Of a stretch of DNA of 64,000 nucleotides, positions 46,441-57,601 are shown piece after piece. The DNA is taken from assembly GCF_029873635.1 (NCBI RefSeq), contig NC_080428.1, positions 69,709,101 to 69,773,100 on the forward strand, written 5' to 3'. Under the pieces are notes generated by a model that saw nothing but the letters and a program-made list of their open reading frames with translations, searched no databases and was not told the DNA's origin. Positions within the stretch are counted from its first letter, which is position 1, and every line of letters begins with the position of its first letter. The DNA is from Malania oleifera (Eukaryota > Streptophyta > Magnoliopsida > Santalales > Ximeniaceae). The position numbers and the translations under genes were made by a program.

Positions 46441-46459
46441 GGTAATGAATTAATGTAAA

Positions 46460-46461
<2 letters not shown>

Positions 46462-46517
<56 letters not shown>
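46462..46517 (+). repeat. (TA)n microsatellite
   Basis: About 28 TA units. Confidence 0.95.
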
Positions 46518-46519
<2 letters not shown>

Positions 46520-46521
<2 letters not shown>

Positions 46522-47772
46522 TTATGTCTTATGTGTAATTGTTTATTTGAATTTTAATATATTTTAGAGTTTTAATTCTAAAATAGGACAGGTCTTGGAT
46601 CAACAGTAAGGTTGTTTGTTTGTGACTGGTTGGTCATAACTTCCAAGTCCAAAGAAACACAATCTCTACATAAAAGTAGGATAAGACTGCGTACATTGTG
46701 ATGACTCTCCCTTTAAAAATTATCTTGCATTTTGTTTTGTTAAACAAATTAAAATAATTCTTAATATATCAAATCTTAAAATTCATTGTATACAATTTGA
46801 ATTGCCTTATGATCAATTGGAAAGTATCTACTAGTTGTCTATTGATTGGCTGAATTTTTGAATTAATCTTATGATAAATTTATTGCAAATTTAAGTTGAG
46901 ATTTTATCTTGTATTTTCTTTCACAAGTAATTTGAAGATTCAAATTTGACTTAAAAAAATAAGGAAGTTGATTATTCTCAAGTGTCAAATCATAAGTAAA
47001 TCATTATACAACTAAGTAGAATCTATTTTAATTCCTCGTATTTATTTCATGGAATTGACTTTGTCATTTTAATTAAATCTGAAAAAAAAAATAGTGAATC
47101 TTAATAAAATTTCTTACACATATAAAGTGTTGAATTTATATTACGATTTGTATCAGTGTAATAAGCCTATCCTTGAAAAAAAAAATCTCAAAAAAATTTA
47201 TTTGTCATGAAGTAATTATGACTTCAAGTATACAATTAGTATAAAATAATTTTAAAATAATATATATTTTTCATCACAAATAATGTTTGGGTCACTCATG
47301 AGACGACTAATCTCCATGCAAGGGTTTTTTTTTATTTTTTATTTTTTTTGGTAAAAGAGGGCAACACCTCCATTTATTTATTTGGTAAAAGGGTTTTCCA
47401 TTATTTCAACCCTCCTATTCATAATCATAAATTAGATTAGATGACAACTTTAATTGAATAAAATTAGTAAGTCCTTAATCATGTAAATTTAAAATATAGT
47501 AACTAAAATAAATTTTAACTTCAAGTATAATGGCTAACTTTACATTCCATTCTTCCCTTAATAATGTATACTCTTCTCTATATCTCATTGACTTTCGAAA
47601 TTTTATTAGTGGGAGAATTGAATCAACTTAACACTCTCCTCTTCTTATTTGACAAATTGAGAATTGCTACTACTAGTATATTCAAATTGTTATAACTCAT
47701 TCTTGATTGATTTTAAATAATTAATTACAAATTGTTGATTTTGTAGGGAGTTCACTGGCAAGTAGCCTTTAG

Positions 47773-47776
<4 letters not shown>
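46520..47776. other. AT-rich intergenic sequence
   Basis: No coding frame or transposon boundary is recognised. Confidence 0.45.

Positions 47777-47835
<59 letters not shown>
47777..47835 (+). repeat. (CT)n-(TA)n microsatellite
   Basis: About 16 CT units followed by 13 TA units. The minus-strand ORF across it is an artefact. Confidence 0.95.
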
Positions 47836-47840
<5 letters not shown>

Positions 47841-48189
47841 TCTTTTTGTGTGAACACGGTCAGGGCATAAGACAAGAAGCAAGACAGATTCACATGTTTA
47901 ATGAAAACAAGAAATTTCCTAGTATTGTTAGATAAAATTAGAATGATATAGTGTATGAAAGCCTTGCACAATCAATTGTGTGGTTTTTGTGAAGGTTATT
48001 GTATAATTTTAATTAAATTTTTGTATGTTAAATTTCTTATCTTATTTATGTTCTCGATTAGCTATTTTGAAAGCTTTAATTGTCACTAATCGAATTGAAT
48101 TATTGTTGAATTCATCTTTCAAATTATCCAGAATAATCTCAATGTGTTTATGGAGAGTCTGGTTTAAATGCTTGACTATATATGATAGA

Positions 48190-49405
48190 ATTTAGGTCAA
48201 AAGAATATCGATAGCTTCGGCTTGTGCTTGCTGCGTACAGAGAAGTCAAGAAAACATTGATCATATTCTTTCTTTAAGCAATGTGGCTTCAGAGGTTTGG
48301 CGTCGGGCTAATGTGGTATTGGGGATTCCTTTCCAACGATCCCTTCCCTAGAAAAACAGAATGATAAATTGGTTCTACTATACTCGAAAATCGTCTATTA
48401 AAGGTATTTTAATCGGGCTGATTCCGTGTTTGATTACGTGGTGCCTCTGGAATTGAAGATGTAAAGCGAGAATGGAAAAAGTTTATCAAAGTGCATATCA
48501 GATGTGGAGAAATATTTGATTCTGGGTTAGTTTTATAGCTGAGATCACCAATTCTTTTCAAAAATTGAAGAAGTCAGACATTATGATTTTGAACAAGTTT
48601 CAAATTAAACATCAAAGAGTTTGCGACAGACCTAAAAAAATTATTTCGTGGGTTAAACCTCCAGCAGAGTGGATAAAACTTAATTGTGAGGGGAGCTGTA
48701 GGGGCAATTCGGGTACTTTAGAAGGTGGAGGAATTATTCGGGATTATAATGGCATGACAAAAGCGATTTTTTCAAGATATTTTGGCAATGGTACGAATAA
48801 TTGTACGAAATTAAGAGCAATTAGAGAATGAATTCGTTTGTGCAAACAATTGCATTATTTTAATGTGATTATTGAAAGTGACTTGCGAATTTTAGTTGAA
48901 TAATTTCGGAAATGTAGATGTACTTTGTGGTATCTTTGGGATTTTTGGGAGAAGCTCGTGGTGGACCTAGAAGGAGTGAACGTCATGGGACACATCAATA
49001 TAGGGAAGACAATAGTGCGGCTGATTTTCTTACTTAAGAATAAGAAATGAGAAAAAATGTAATCTACGAAAAACAACACTCTCTACCATGTTATCTGAAA
49101 GGTATCCGTCGGATGAATAGGTGGGGTCTCACTTCCGTTCGTCGTTAGTTCAACCCTTGAGTTTTGTTTGGTGAATTTTGATTTGTTTATGGTTGTTTTT
49201 GTGTATCTATCTTCTTTATTAGCTTTGTTTAGTTTTGTTGTCCTGGAAAGTTGGTTGCTGGTGTTGTTTCGGTGAGGGTTTTATTTTATTTTTCTATAAT
49301 CTCTCTTTTACTTATCTTGTAACCACGGTATTCTTCTGCCAAAAATGAGGATTTATTAACAAATAAATGGAGGTGCCGCCCTTTTTTAGTAAAAAAAAAA
49401 AAAAA
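48190..49405 (+). mobile_element. 5'-truncated LINE-1: zf-RVT, RNase H, 3' UTR, poly-A
   Basis: The left part (48205-48350) encodes a broken zf-RVT-like stretch (CCVQRSQENIDHILSLSNVASEVWRRA). Positions 48565-48831 encode the start of a plant L1 RNase H domain (WVKPPAEWIKLNCEGSCRGNSG, GGGIIRDYNG, FGNGTNN), which continues with a stop at 48829-48831 to about 49040 (ESD, CRCTLWYLWDFW). A 3' UTR follows with 'gtaaccacggtattcttctg' and a 15-nt A tail ending at 49405. It is 5' truncated and dead. It belongs to the same class as the LINE at 9-14.5 kb, though the regions do not overlap. Confidence 0.88.
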
Positions 49406-50116
49406 GACTTTAACAAAAAAGTTTGAGTTATATGTGATTGTCATCGTAATTATATCTGTCATATATCTTGCAATGAAACTGGGTCAAGTAATCCATGTAC
49501 TGTTGTCCGATTTATAAGTGACTTGTTAAGTTGTGAAATTGAATTAGGTTAGCATGCCTCAAGTGGTTGGTGGCTTTGATAATCGAAAGGTCATATACCC
49601 ATAGTAAGTTGGAAGAAAAAAAGAAAAAAAAAATGGTTTGTGTACTGTGGGCATGGATGGTAAGCTATTTAATATAATACGAATCCTAGTAAGGTTGTTT
49701 GGAGAGTGAACACAAATTAAAAGTATCAAATCATTATAAATTTCTCTTACATGTGATTATATTCGAAGGACTTGTTTAGCTCGACACTTAATTATCATGT
49801 TAAATTGCTACACCAAATTCACCCCTCATGTTGGGTGCTATATATTTGTCAAGAATACATACAATTGTCCTAAGACCAATATATGTTGAATCCTCATTTC
49901 CATAAAAAGGAAAGGCCAGAGAGACTAAATGACTTGAGGCTCCTAAATGACTTGAGGCTAAGTTCCAATCACGTGAAATTCTAAACTGATCATTTACTAC
50001 TCATAGTCATTACAAAAATGTCACCGTAGCTTTAGATAATTATTTACGGTATTAGGTCATTACTTTTCTCATTCCAACCTTTTTAGTATTAATGATGTTT
50101 TCAAGCAAGCAAATCA
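49406..50116. other. Intergenic sequence
   Basis: No gene recognised. AT-rich, with a local duplication 'gactaaatgacttgaggct' near 49922-49962. Confidence 0.45.
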
Positions 50117-50318
50117 CAGGGTGTGGTTCAGGTGATAGTGTGGGCTGCGGGAGTGCCTCTCATGAGGTCAGGTATTCAAACCCTCCTAGGTTTATTTTCA
50201 CCCCTGAACTCCTGAATTTACCCTTCATTTGGAGTTGTGGGGTCAACTTCAAGGGGGCGTAGGATTAGTCACATGGACCGTAAAATGGACATGTGGATAT
50301 CCGGTACTTAATCCAAAA

Positions 50319-50320
<2 letters not shown>
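50117..50320 (+). mobile_element. SINE family A, full head and body
   Basis: A box tggttcaggtga, B box ggtattcaaacc about 45 bp on. The body matches the copy at 43433 in reverse orientation through 'ttgtggggtcaacttcaagg' and 'cgtaaaatggacatgtggat', then a short A tail leads directly into a (TA)n run. No clear target duplication is visible because of the microsatellite. Confidence 0.85.

Positions 50321-50321
<1 letters not shown>

Positions 50322-50379
<58 letters not shown>
50322..50379 (+). repeat. (TA)n microsatellite at a SINE tail
   Basis: About 29 TA units start at the A-rich end of the SINE. Confidence 0.95.
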
Positions 50380-50384
<5 letters not shown>

Positions 50385-50509
50385 AAAGGACAAGTAAATG
50401 ACACAAAAAGCAGCAAAGAAAGAAAGACTGGTAGGAGAAATGCAGACAAAAGGCCCATGCGGGGGGAAGGTAGCATGTTAGATCTTGACAATCAAGCACA
50501 ATATAGAAA

Positions 50510-50775
50510 AGACGTTTGACCCGACCCGACCCGAGTGGAATTTTATACCCCCAAATGACGTCGGTGGGCTTTGGATTCCCTCCTCCGACGGTGTTTAGGG
50601 AATTTCAGCTGGTGGGGAAGCCCAGAATGGACGTTGTCGACTCGAGGAATCCAAGCGCGTGAGGCCCCGACGGTGATCCATTTGAAATCTGAATTGGATC
50701 AGCCAGGCTGAACCCGTGGCCACGTGGCAACGCCCACGAGCCCAAAAGTATGGTGGTAACTTGGCTTTAGCCAGA
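50510..50775. other. GC-richer block with a G-box
   Basis: The block carries a 'gacccgacccga' repeat and a palindromic G-box context gtggccacgtggc (50716-50728). No ORF with a domain is seen. It may be a promoter remnant or unclassified repeat. Confidence 0.35.
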
Positions 50776-51780
50776 TTTATTTATGTCTTTTTGTAATAAA
50801 AAGAATTCCATATATAGGGTCAAAAGTATTCTAAAGAATCCAAAGGAAGGTAGATCTAAAATAAAAAGATTAAAAGTGGAATATATTTTACCGATATCTT
50901 GAATTTACTTCAAAATATTGTAGAAATTTTTTCAATTATATTATGAATAAAAAGGACATCAACATATTGATTTTATTATATTCAAACCATATTAGTGGTT
51001 AGAAATTACCATTCTTCTATCTATTTTATACTCGAAATTCATAAAAAAAAAAATTTGAAACTATCATTTCCTTTATATTAAAAAATATATTATTTTTTAA
51101 ATAAATTAACAGCATATTCTTAGAAATCCACGTTTTGTAAACAGAATTTAAAATTAATTAAATTTATATTTATATTTATATTTATATTTCAAATAATTGC
51201 AAAACTGTTATCTTATTTTCTGATTTTTTTTTAACTTTTTACACAAATACTTAAAAAATTAACTTTTATAATTACTTTTTAAAATAAAAAATTAGAAAAT
51301 AATTGAATAGATATTGAATTTTAGAGTCCATTAACCCATAATGAGATCTCTGACCAATTCTTATTTCGACATAGGGACACGCGGGTCCTACTTTTTCGAT
51401 AAGATTTGAAATTAACAAACCCCATATACATATTTGTTATTATAAGAATGACGTAAAATCATTACGTACAAATTTGTTTTGACAATTGAGAAAAATACTC
51501 AGTGCTCTTAACACACTATATTCCCTTCATGAGATGCATACTATTTAAGTTGTATGAAATTGTATTTTACTTCAAGATTTTGACGAAAAACTCTGTATCC
51601 TAGAACACACAAGTCTTTCTTGATAAATTTACAGCGCTAATTATATAATTGATAAATAAAAATAAAATAAAATAAAATAAAATTTATCACTTAATTTTAT
51701 CACATTTTAAATTTAAAATGTTATTTCATTCATATCCTACTTTTATTTTATTCACTAATCAAATTAAACATGATGTGAAG
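50776..51780. other. AT-rich intergenic sequence
   Basis: Nothing recognised. Confidence 0.4.
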
Positions 51781-52095
51781 TCATCAGCGCTATTCCGCAT
51801 GAGATCGAAGCAACGGCATGGTGATGGGCCTGTCAAGGGCTCCCGGCCCAGTTGGAGCATTGACGGCCAGGAAGAATTATCGAGTTTGGAAAGTTGTCTT
51901 GAGTGGGCCGGCCCAAAATTGAACGATCGAAGTCGTGGGCCTCGTGGCCTCACTGCGACCGTGCAAAAAAAAGTGTAGTGGTCCGTGAACCTTTTCCATT
52001 TCCAATAGGCTGCCACCTTTTTCCTTGGTGCGACACCACCAAAATGCCTCTAAAGGCATTTGCATATTGCAATGGACCAATCATGTGGTGGTATT
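51781..52095. other. Unassigned GC-richer block
   Basis: A ~310-bp block with 'gggccggcccaaa' and 'gtgggcctcgtgg' wording, with several short overlapping ORFs in both strands (67-86 aa) and no recognised domain. It contrasts with AT-rich flanks. Unknown. Confidence 0.35.
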
Positions 52096-52480
52096 TCCCT
52101 GTTTAATTTGTCTCTAAGTTGGTGTCTCAAATGTGGTTTGATATCTAGGATATTTAAGTTTTGAGTGCTAAAATCGAATATTTACTTTCTAAATTTTTAG
52201 AATACGACACTCTATTCTTAAATTTTTTAAAAAATATATTTTTGAAAATTAAGATTTAATTTTTTTTTATAACATAAACTTTCTTTTAGTTGCTCATTCC
52301 TGAACTGTTAAATATATATAAAAATAAATTATATAGTTGATAAAATAATATTTGAAAATGACATCTATTTAATAACTTAAATTGAAAAAATTAGTTGATA
52401 GAATAGTCTGAAAATTGAATAAGCAAATTGGAGATATAACGAATTTTCGAATTGATTGCTCTAATTGATCTAACTGCTTT
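52096..52480. other. AT-rich sequence left of the large solo LTR
   Basis: No feature recognised. Confidence 0.4.
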
Positions 52481-53658
52481 GAGTTTGTCACGACGTCCCC
52501 ACAAAGCGATAGGTTCCTCGGGGTAGGTGAAATAAAAAGTGTAATTTTAATTTTCGTGGAAAATGGAAGGTGGAGTCGCTACTAACCTTTTGGCGTGTGA
52601 TTAGAATATTTGATTACTACGCAATTAAGGGTGAAATTGGTCTGCATTATCAAAGCATGGATCGGGATTTTGATTATGTAAGGGGAAGGTATGAGCACTC
52701 CCTACACACCCATTCTACGAACGGTACGTAATTAATTAGAAAATTATCCCAAATTAAAATTAATAGTCTTTATTTACTCCTTTAGAAGATTTTCACACCA
52801 CTAATGCAAATAATAAGCCATGTAAATACTATATAATTATTCTCTCAGAATTAGGGTACGAGAAACTTTTAAAAAACTCATACCCTTTCTTTAAAATCAT
52901 AGGGAACAAAAATCGAGAATATATCATACAAAAATAGACTCCCGGAATTTTTTGAAATTTTGTAGGGTTTTCCTAAGTATGAAATAGTATTTAAGAATCT
53001 CGGGAGGATTTTGGACTAATTTGGGATGAAAAGTTTGAAAAAAACAAAGTTTTGGCCTCAAAGATATTTTTTCAATTTTTCTTTAATTTTTTTTAATTTT
53101 TTTAAATAATTTTTCTTTATTTTTCCCCAAACTTTAAGACAATTAAATAATACGGTACAAAATGTAATTAAGGGAAAATGATGAGAATTGAATCAAAAGT
53201 TTTTTCTATTTTTTTAAAAAAATTTCTATAAATTTTCTGAATTTACAAATATTTAAATGATATATTACAAATAAAATAAACAAAGAGAAAGAGAAATCGG
53301 TTCGGAACCGGTTTAGGAAGTTAGGCGGTTTAAGGAAAAACTGGTGAGGGGGTCAATTGGTTAAGGAGTCAATGGGTCAAAGGGCCAAGCCACGTGTGTG
53401 TCGTGCTGCAAGAGGGGTGATAAGGGTAGGCTTGGATCAGGGGCGTGGAAGAACCGTGACCGTCCATGGGAAATGATGATCAGGTGACTGAGATGGCTCC
53501 ACGTGATGCATTTGGGCAAAAAGAGGATAGGGCACCACGTGTCAGTCAGCGGGTGGATGGGTGTGTGCGGTTGGGGATTGATGATGTGGCTTGATCTTGG
53601 CCGCATAAGGAAACATGGATCGGACAGAAGGAAGCAGGTATGCACGGATCTCTGACAT

Positions 53659-54520
53659 TGTAGAGACTTAAAGAATTATCAAAATTAAATAATAAAAAGG
53701 AAATTTTAAAGGGGTCACAGCCGTTCGTCGACGAAGCGGCTTATTGGGATCGTTGACGGCGACACTTGTCTCCTCAACGAGGAATTACTGAGAGGGCTAT
53801 TTCAGGGCCTGAAATTTGTCGAAGAAGGTTATGAGTTCGTTGACGAACTCCCTTTTTGGTCTCGTCGACGAAGCCAGGAGTATAAATAGCTCAAACTCGG
53901 GTTTTCAGCGAGAATCCTGCATGCAACCCTTTTCTCTCTCTCTCTACATTACGTCCTTAACTCCTTATCTCTTCGATCTAGGCCCGGTTCTTTACCGGAT
54001 TGACAATCCGAAGCCGCCACGCTACTCCTAGGAAGTTTCTCTTCATTTCTGCAGGAGTGGATCGTTGGTTATGCTAACTTAAGAACCATCCCAAAATTTG
54101 GGTAAGTTAGTTAATTTCAGTATTATTGAGTATTTGGTGTTTTTTGACTAAAGAGAATATGTTAGGAAAGGAAATACTGAAGTTTTGTTGGGGAAAATAT
54201 TAATTTCAAGGTGTTGTACTGGGAACACTATAGGTATAGGAATCAAGGGTTTTGTGAGCTTCTCAGTAAGTCAGGTAAGGAGATAAATTAAGTCAAAAAT
54301 TTTCATGAAATTATTTATTATTTTATAACATTAAATTTTAGGAAAATACGTATATTATATAATTATGTTTGGAAAAAACTGTTATGAATAAGGATATGTT
54401 TTAAACGTGTTTTATCAGAAAATATGATTTTGGGAACAGATTTTACATTCAGTAGATTATCCATTTTTGTGTGGCATGAGTTTAAATTTCCATATAATTA
54501 TGTATGTCTGAATAATATGC
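53659..54520 (+). mobile_element. Fragment of an element-I-type LTR nested in the large LTR
   Basis: The start tgtagagactt, a TCGTCGACGA-rich U3 (53727-53875), a TATA box (tataaata, 53881-53888) and the stretches 'aaccatcccaaaatttgggt' and 'aagttagttaatttcag' match positions 657-1545 in the same order. Similarity ends at about 54520, so only the 5' ~860 bp remain. It must be younger than its host LTR or have been joined to it by recombination. Confidence 0.75.
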
Positions 54521-54746
54521 CTCTTAGTTGTAGTTTATCTGCACTTTCTTTCTGTCATTCCCTAGCTCTCAATTTTGCAGAGCTTCTTCCTCTCTTTATT
54601 TCTGTAGAGCTCTCTCCTCTTTCAAATCTGCAGAGCTTTCTCAATAGTCTCTCTAATGCTTCTTTTTCTTCTCACTTCTCTCTTTTTCTTTGCAGAGCTT
54701 TCTCTTTAGCTCTCAAAATTGTTCCCCTTCCCTCAATTTCTACAGT

Positions 54747-54748
<2 letters not shown>

Positions 54749-54780
<32 letters not shown>
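54749..54780 (+). repeat. (CT)n microsatellite
   Basis: Sixteen CT units in a pyrimidine-rich region with repeated 'gcagagctttctc'. The 180-aa ORF over it is low complexity. Confidence 0.9.
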
Positions 54781-54783
<3 letters not shown>

Positions 54784-56128
54784 CTAATTGCCCTTTCTCT
54801 CAATCTCTGCAGTGTGCTCTCCCTGAAGCCCCTTAGAGCTTTGGGGTCAAATTGGCTTCCCACAAGGCTCCCCTCCAATAGAATTCTCTTTTTATTCCTA
54901 CGCTATTGGCAAGGAATATTTCCTTTTAGCAGTTTTAATTCTCTCCCTCTCCCTACGCATATGTGATTTCATTTCACATTTTATTTTATTTTATTTTTTG
55001 AGTTTTAGTTAACAAACTGTCTTTGTTGCTCTCTTTGTGCGCAGGTGACTTGGGGAATGCTTCCGGCTATTCCAGCTGGCAATCTGGGATTGGATCTGCT
55101 TTGGTTTTCATCTTCCCTCTACTTATTATTTTTTGTAATTTTTGTGTGCACTTCACATATTGGATGTATCCCCGTGTTTCATTTCCCTGCAACATTTCCT
55201 TGTATCTGCTTTTTACCTCTCTCTATCTTTGTATTTTTATTTCCCTGTATGTATTTCATTTCCCTGTATTTTGCATTTTCCCTGTATCTTCCAATTGTAA
55301 CTTTCTGAATGTGCACTTTTTGTATTCTTTTTTACGGTTAAATGTAACTTGCGACATTTCTTTGTACTCAGAATTTTGGGCACGTGACCCTTTCCTTTAG
55401 TAAAATACATGACCTCATGTGCTTTTTAATTTGGACTAAAATCCCAATGTCAAAACTAAACCTGGTAATAAAACCTGGCCTTAAGACTTGAAAAAAATAC
55501 CCAATCTTAAAATTAAAATACCTATTCTTAAAATTAAAGGGCTAAAATCTAATAATTCAATTCAAAATTTTGAAAGACTCCTTTTAAAAAAAAAAAAAAA
55601 TTTCAAAGACCCAAATTAAAAATTGAAAAACTCAATTTCCAACTGAAAAGAATAAAGGAACTCAAAAATTAAAATTAAAAGGACTTAAAAACTCTTTCTT
55701 AATCACGACTTGACTCAGAATATCGGGACTCATTTTGAAAAATAAAATCAATTTTTGAAATTAATGGATCCAACTAAAAGTAACCGGTAGTAGGACTCAA
55801 TTTTTGAAAATACAGGATTTGATTTACAATTCCTGGACTAAAATTGTTAGAAACTAGAAGAAGTTAATTTTGAAATTAAGTGATCTAATTGAAAATAACT
55901 AGTGCCTGAATCTGAAATGAAAGGACTCAATTTGGAAGCTCGAGACTAAAAAACTTCGTTTTGAAAAAAGGCTCCCTTTTGAGATAAATCGGGACTCACT
56001 TACTGACGACCGGGACTCGATTGGAATTTTTTTCAAAAGGACCTTTCAATTTTCGGGATTTAAAGTCAGCTTTATTATGTTGGGTTAAGTCAGGGTGGCC
56101 TAATTAAAATTGGGATGTCTACAGAGTC

Positions 56129-57304
56129 AATTTGTTGATATAAAGATGGAAAATTATTCTACTGTTATTGTAAAAATTCTAGAAACATATAAAAGAATAA
56201 AAATGACTAATTAATCATGAAAATTTATAGTAATTATAATGTGATGAAATGTTTGTTAGATAACATTTTCAAAACTAATGACAAAACAGATCATAAAATT
56301 ATATATATAGTTCAATAATATAAGTTACTAATTTCACTAATTTAACCCAAGTTGTTATGTTATTAAATATGGTTTTCAGCCAGACTTGAAAAGCGATCCA
56401 TATTTCAACTATCAGACTCAAACTTATTTTTAAACTATATTTTATTTTTTAAAGATATGATAATCATTTACTTTGGAGAAAATTGTATACAAAAAATGTT
56501 ATAATTATCTTAGTATTTTTTTCTAAATATTAGCATCATTTATATATTTTATATATTTATTTTTTTAAAAAAAATAATAACTAGATTATATTGTTATGCT
56601 TATATCGACTAGTTGACTCAAATAAGTTGAATTAGTGAGACTAGTTAACCTAAGAATTAGATGTTCGATTCACTTATATATATCTTAATTTTCAAGAAAT
56701 ATTGTACAAATTTATTAAATTAATGTCGTTTTTATAAATATATTTTTCCTCAATTAAATGAAAAGGGTAAATTTGTCATTTTGTTAAGGATAAATTTTTC
56801 ATTTTTTTAATGTAAACTTAACTATTGACTAACAGAAAGTTCTTTTGTTCATAAAATTAAATCTCAAGAAATATTTTTTAGTAGTATTTAAAAAATTGAG
56901 GGTTAAAGTGTCATATTAAAAATACTCATAGGGTGTTGCTAGATTTTACCCTTATTAAGAATTGAATAGAATAAAATGAAATATAAAAAAAAATTGTGTA
57001 GAAATACAATAATTTTTAAAAATAATTTCTTAGACTAAAACTCGTGTTATTCAATCCAATAGGGAATATAAAAGGAATATGCATTTTTAAGGGAAATTTG
57101 GAAATAATTATTTATTATCAATTCCATGATATTAATTCATAGTAAATTTTGCTTTGTCATTTAGGTTAGGATGACAACACATCACCTTTGTAAATTATCA
57201 CATAAATGCTATGATTGTTACATTGAGATGAGTTAAATGAGAAATGAGATTTGAGATAAGTTACTTCCTATTTTATTAATTAGATCAACTCAGTGGTCTC
57301 TAAT
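56129..57304. other. AT-rich intergenic sequence
   Basis: No gene or repeat boundary recognised. Confidence 0.4.
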
Positions 57305-57319
57305 AAACAAAGAAAATGT

Positions 57320-57586
57320 TAACACCTATGGGCATGGTACGGTGGAAAGACATCAGCATGTAAGGAGCATCAGGGGTTCAATTCTCAATAGATGTGCAAT
57401 GTGTATCCTGGGTTTATGATTGACCAAACGTCCAACTAATGCACGGAAACCGTGTCTGCATCCGGACTTTACCCTGATCAGTGAGACCTGAGAGAGGAGG
57501 ACGCTAATGCATGGGTTTGGTGCCACACTGAGGGGGGTCCGAAGGGCTCGTCGATGGCCGAAGTTCACGCGTCATAAAAAAATAAA
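57320..57586 (+). mobile_element. Complete SINE (family C), 15-bp TSD
   Basis: A 267-bp element with an A-box-like tggtacggtgg and a B box ggttcaattc about 35 bp on. The body ends 'gccgaagttcacgcgtcat' and an A-rich tail (ataaaaaaataaa) follows. It is flanked by identical 15-bp aaacaaagaaaatgt at 57305-57319 and 57587-57601. These are the hallmarks of LINE-mobilised SINE insertion and an undamaged structure. Confidence 0.88.
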
Positions 57587-57601
57587 AAACAAAGAAAATG
57601 T

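Larger units (their letters stand above)
52486..56123 (+). mobile_element. Large solo LTR (Tat/Ogre-like gypsy), near-TSD GAGTT/GAGTC
   Basis: It runs tgtcacgacgtcccc...gggatgtctaca with TG/CA ends. It is flanked by gagtt (52481-52485) and gagtc (56124-56128), which differ at one base. The first 250 bp read 'ggttcctcggggtaggtgaa', 'gtggagtcgct', 'accttttggcgtgtgat' and 'aaggggaaggta', wording I associate with Tat/Ogre-type LTRs of woody eudicots. The 3' half has a pyrimidine-rich leader and 'ggactcaattt'-type runs. No gag or pol is present. The one-base difference suggests moderate age. Another LTR fragment lies inside. Confidence 0.65.

Noticed and set aside
50117-50190. A and B boxes considered as a tRNA gene
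   Set aside because: No complete cloverleaf or anticodon arm could be drawn; the segment is the head of a repeated SINE.
50229-50519. 96-aa and 80-aa ORFs across TA repeats
   Set aside because: They are made largely of (TA)n translated as Ile-Tyr repeats.
54424-54966. 180-aa ORF rich in Ser and Leu
   Set aside because: It lies over a pyrimidine-rich LTR leader with a (CT)n run; the composition is low complexity with no domain.
57320-57390. A and B boxes considered as a tRNA gene
   Set aside because: A 15-bp target duplication and A tail show a SINE.
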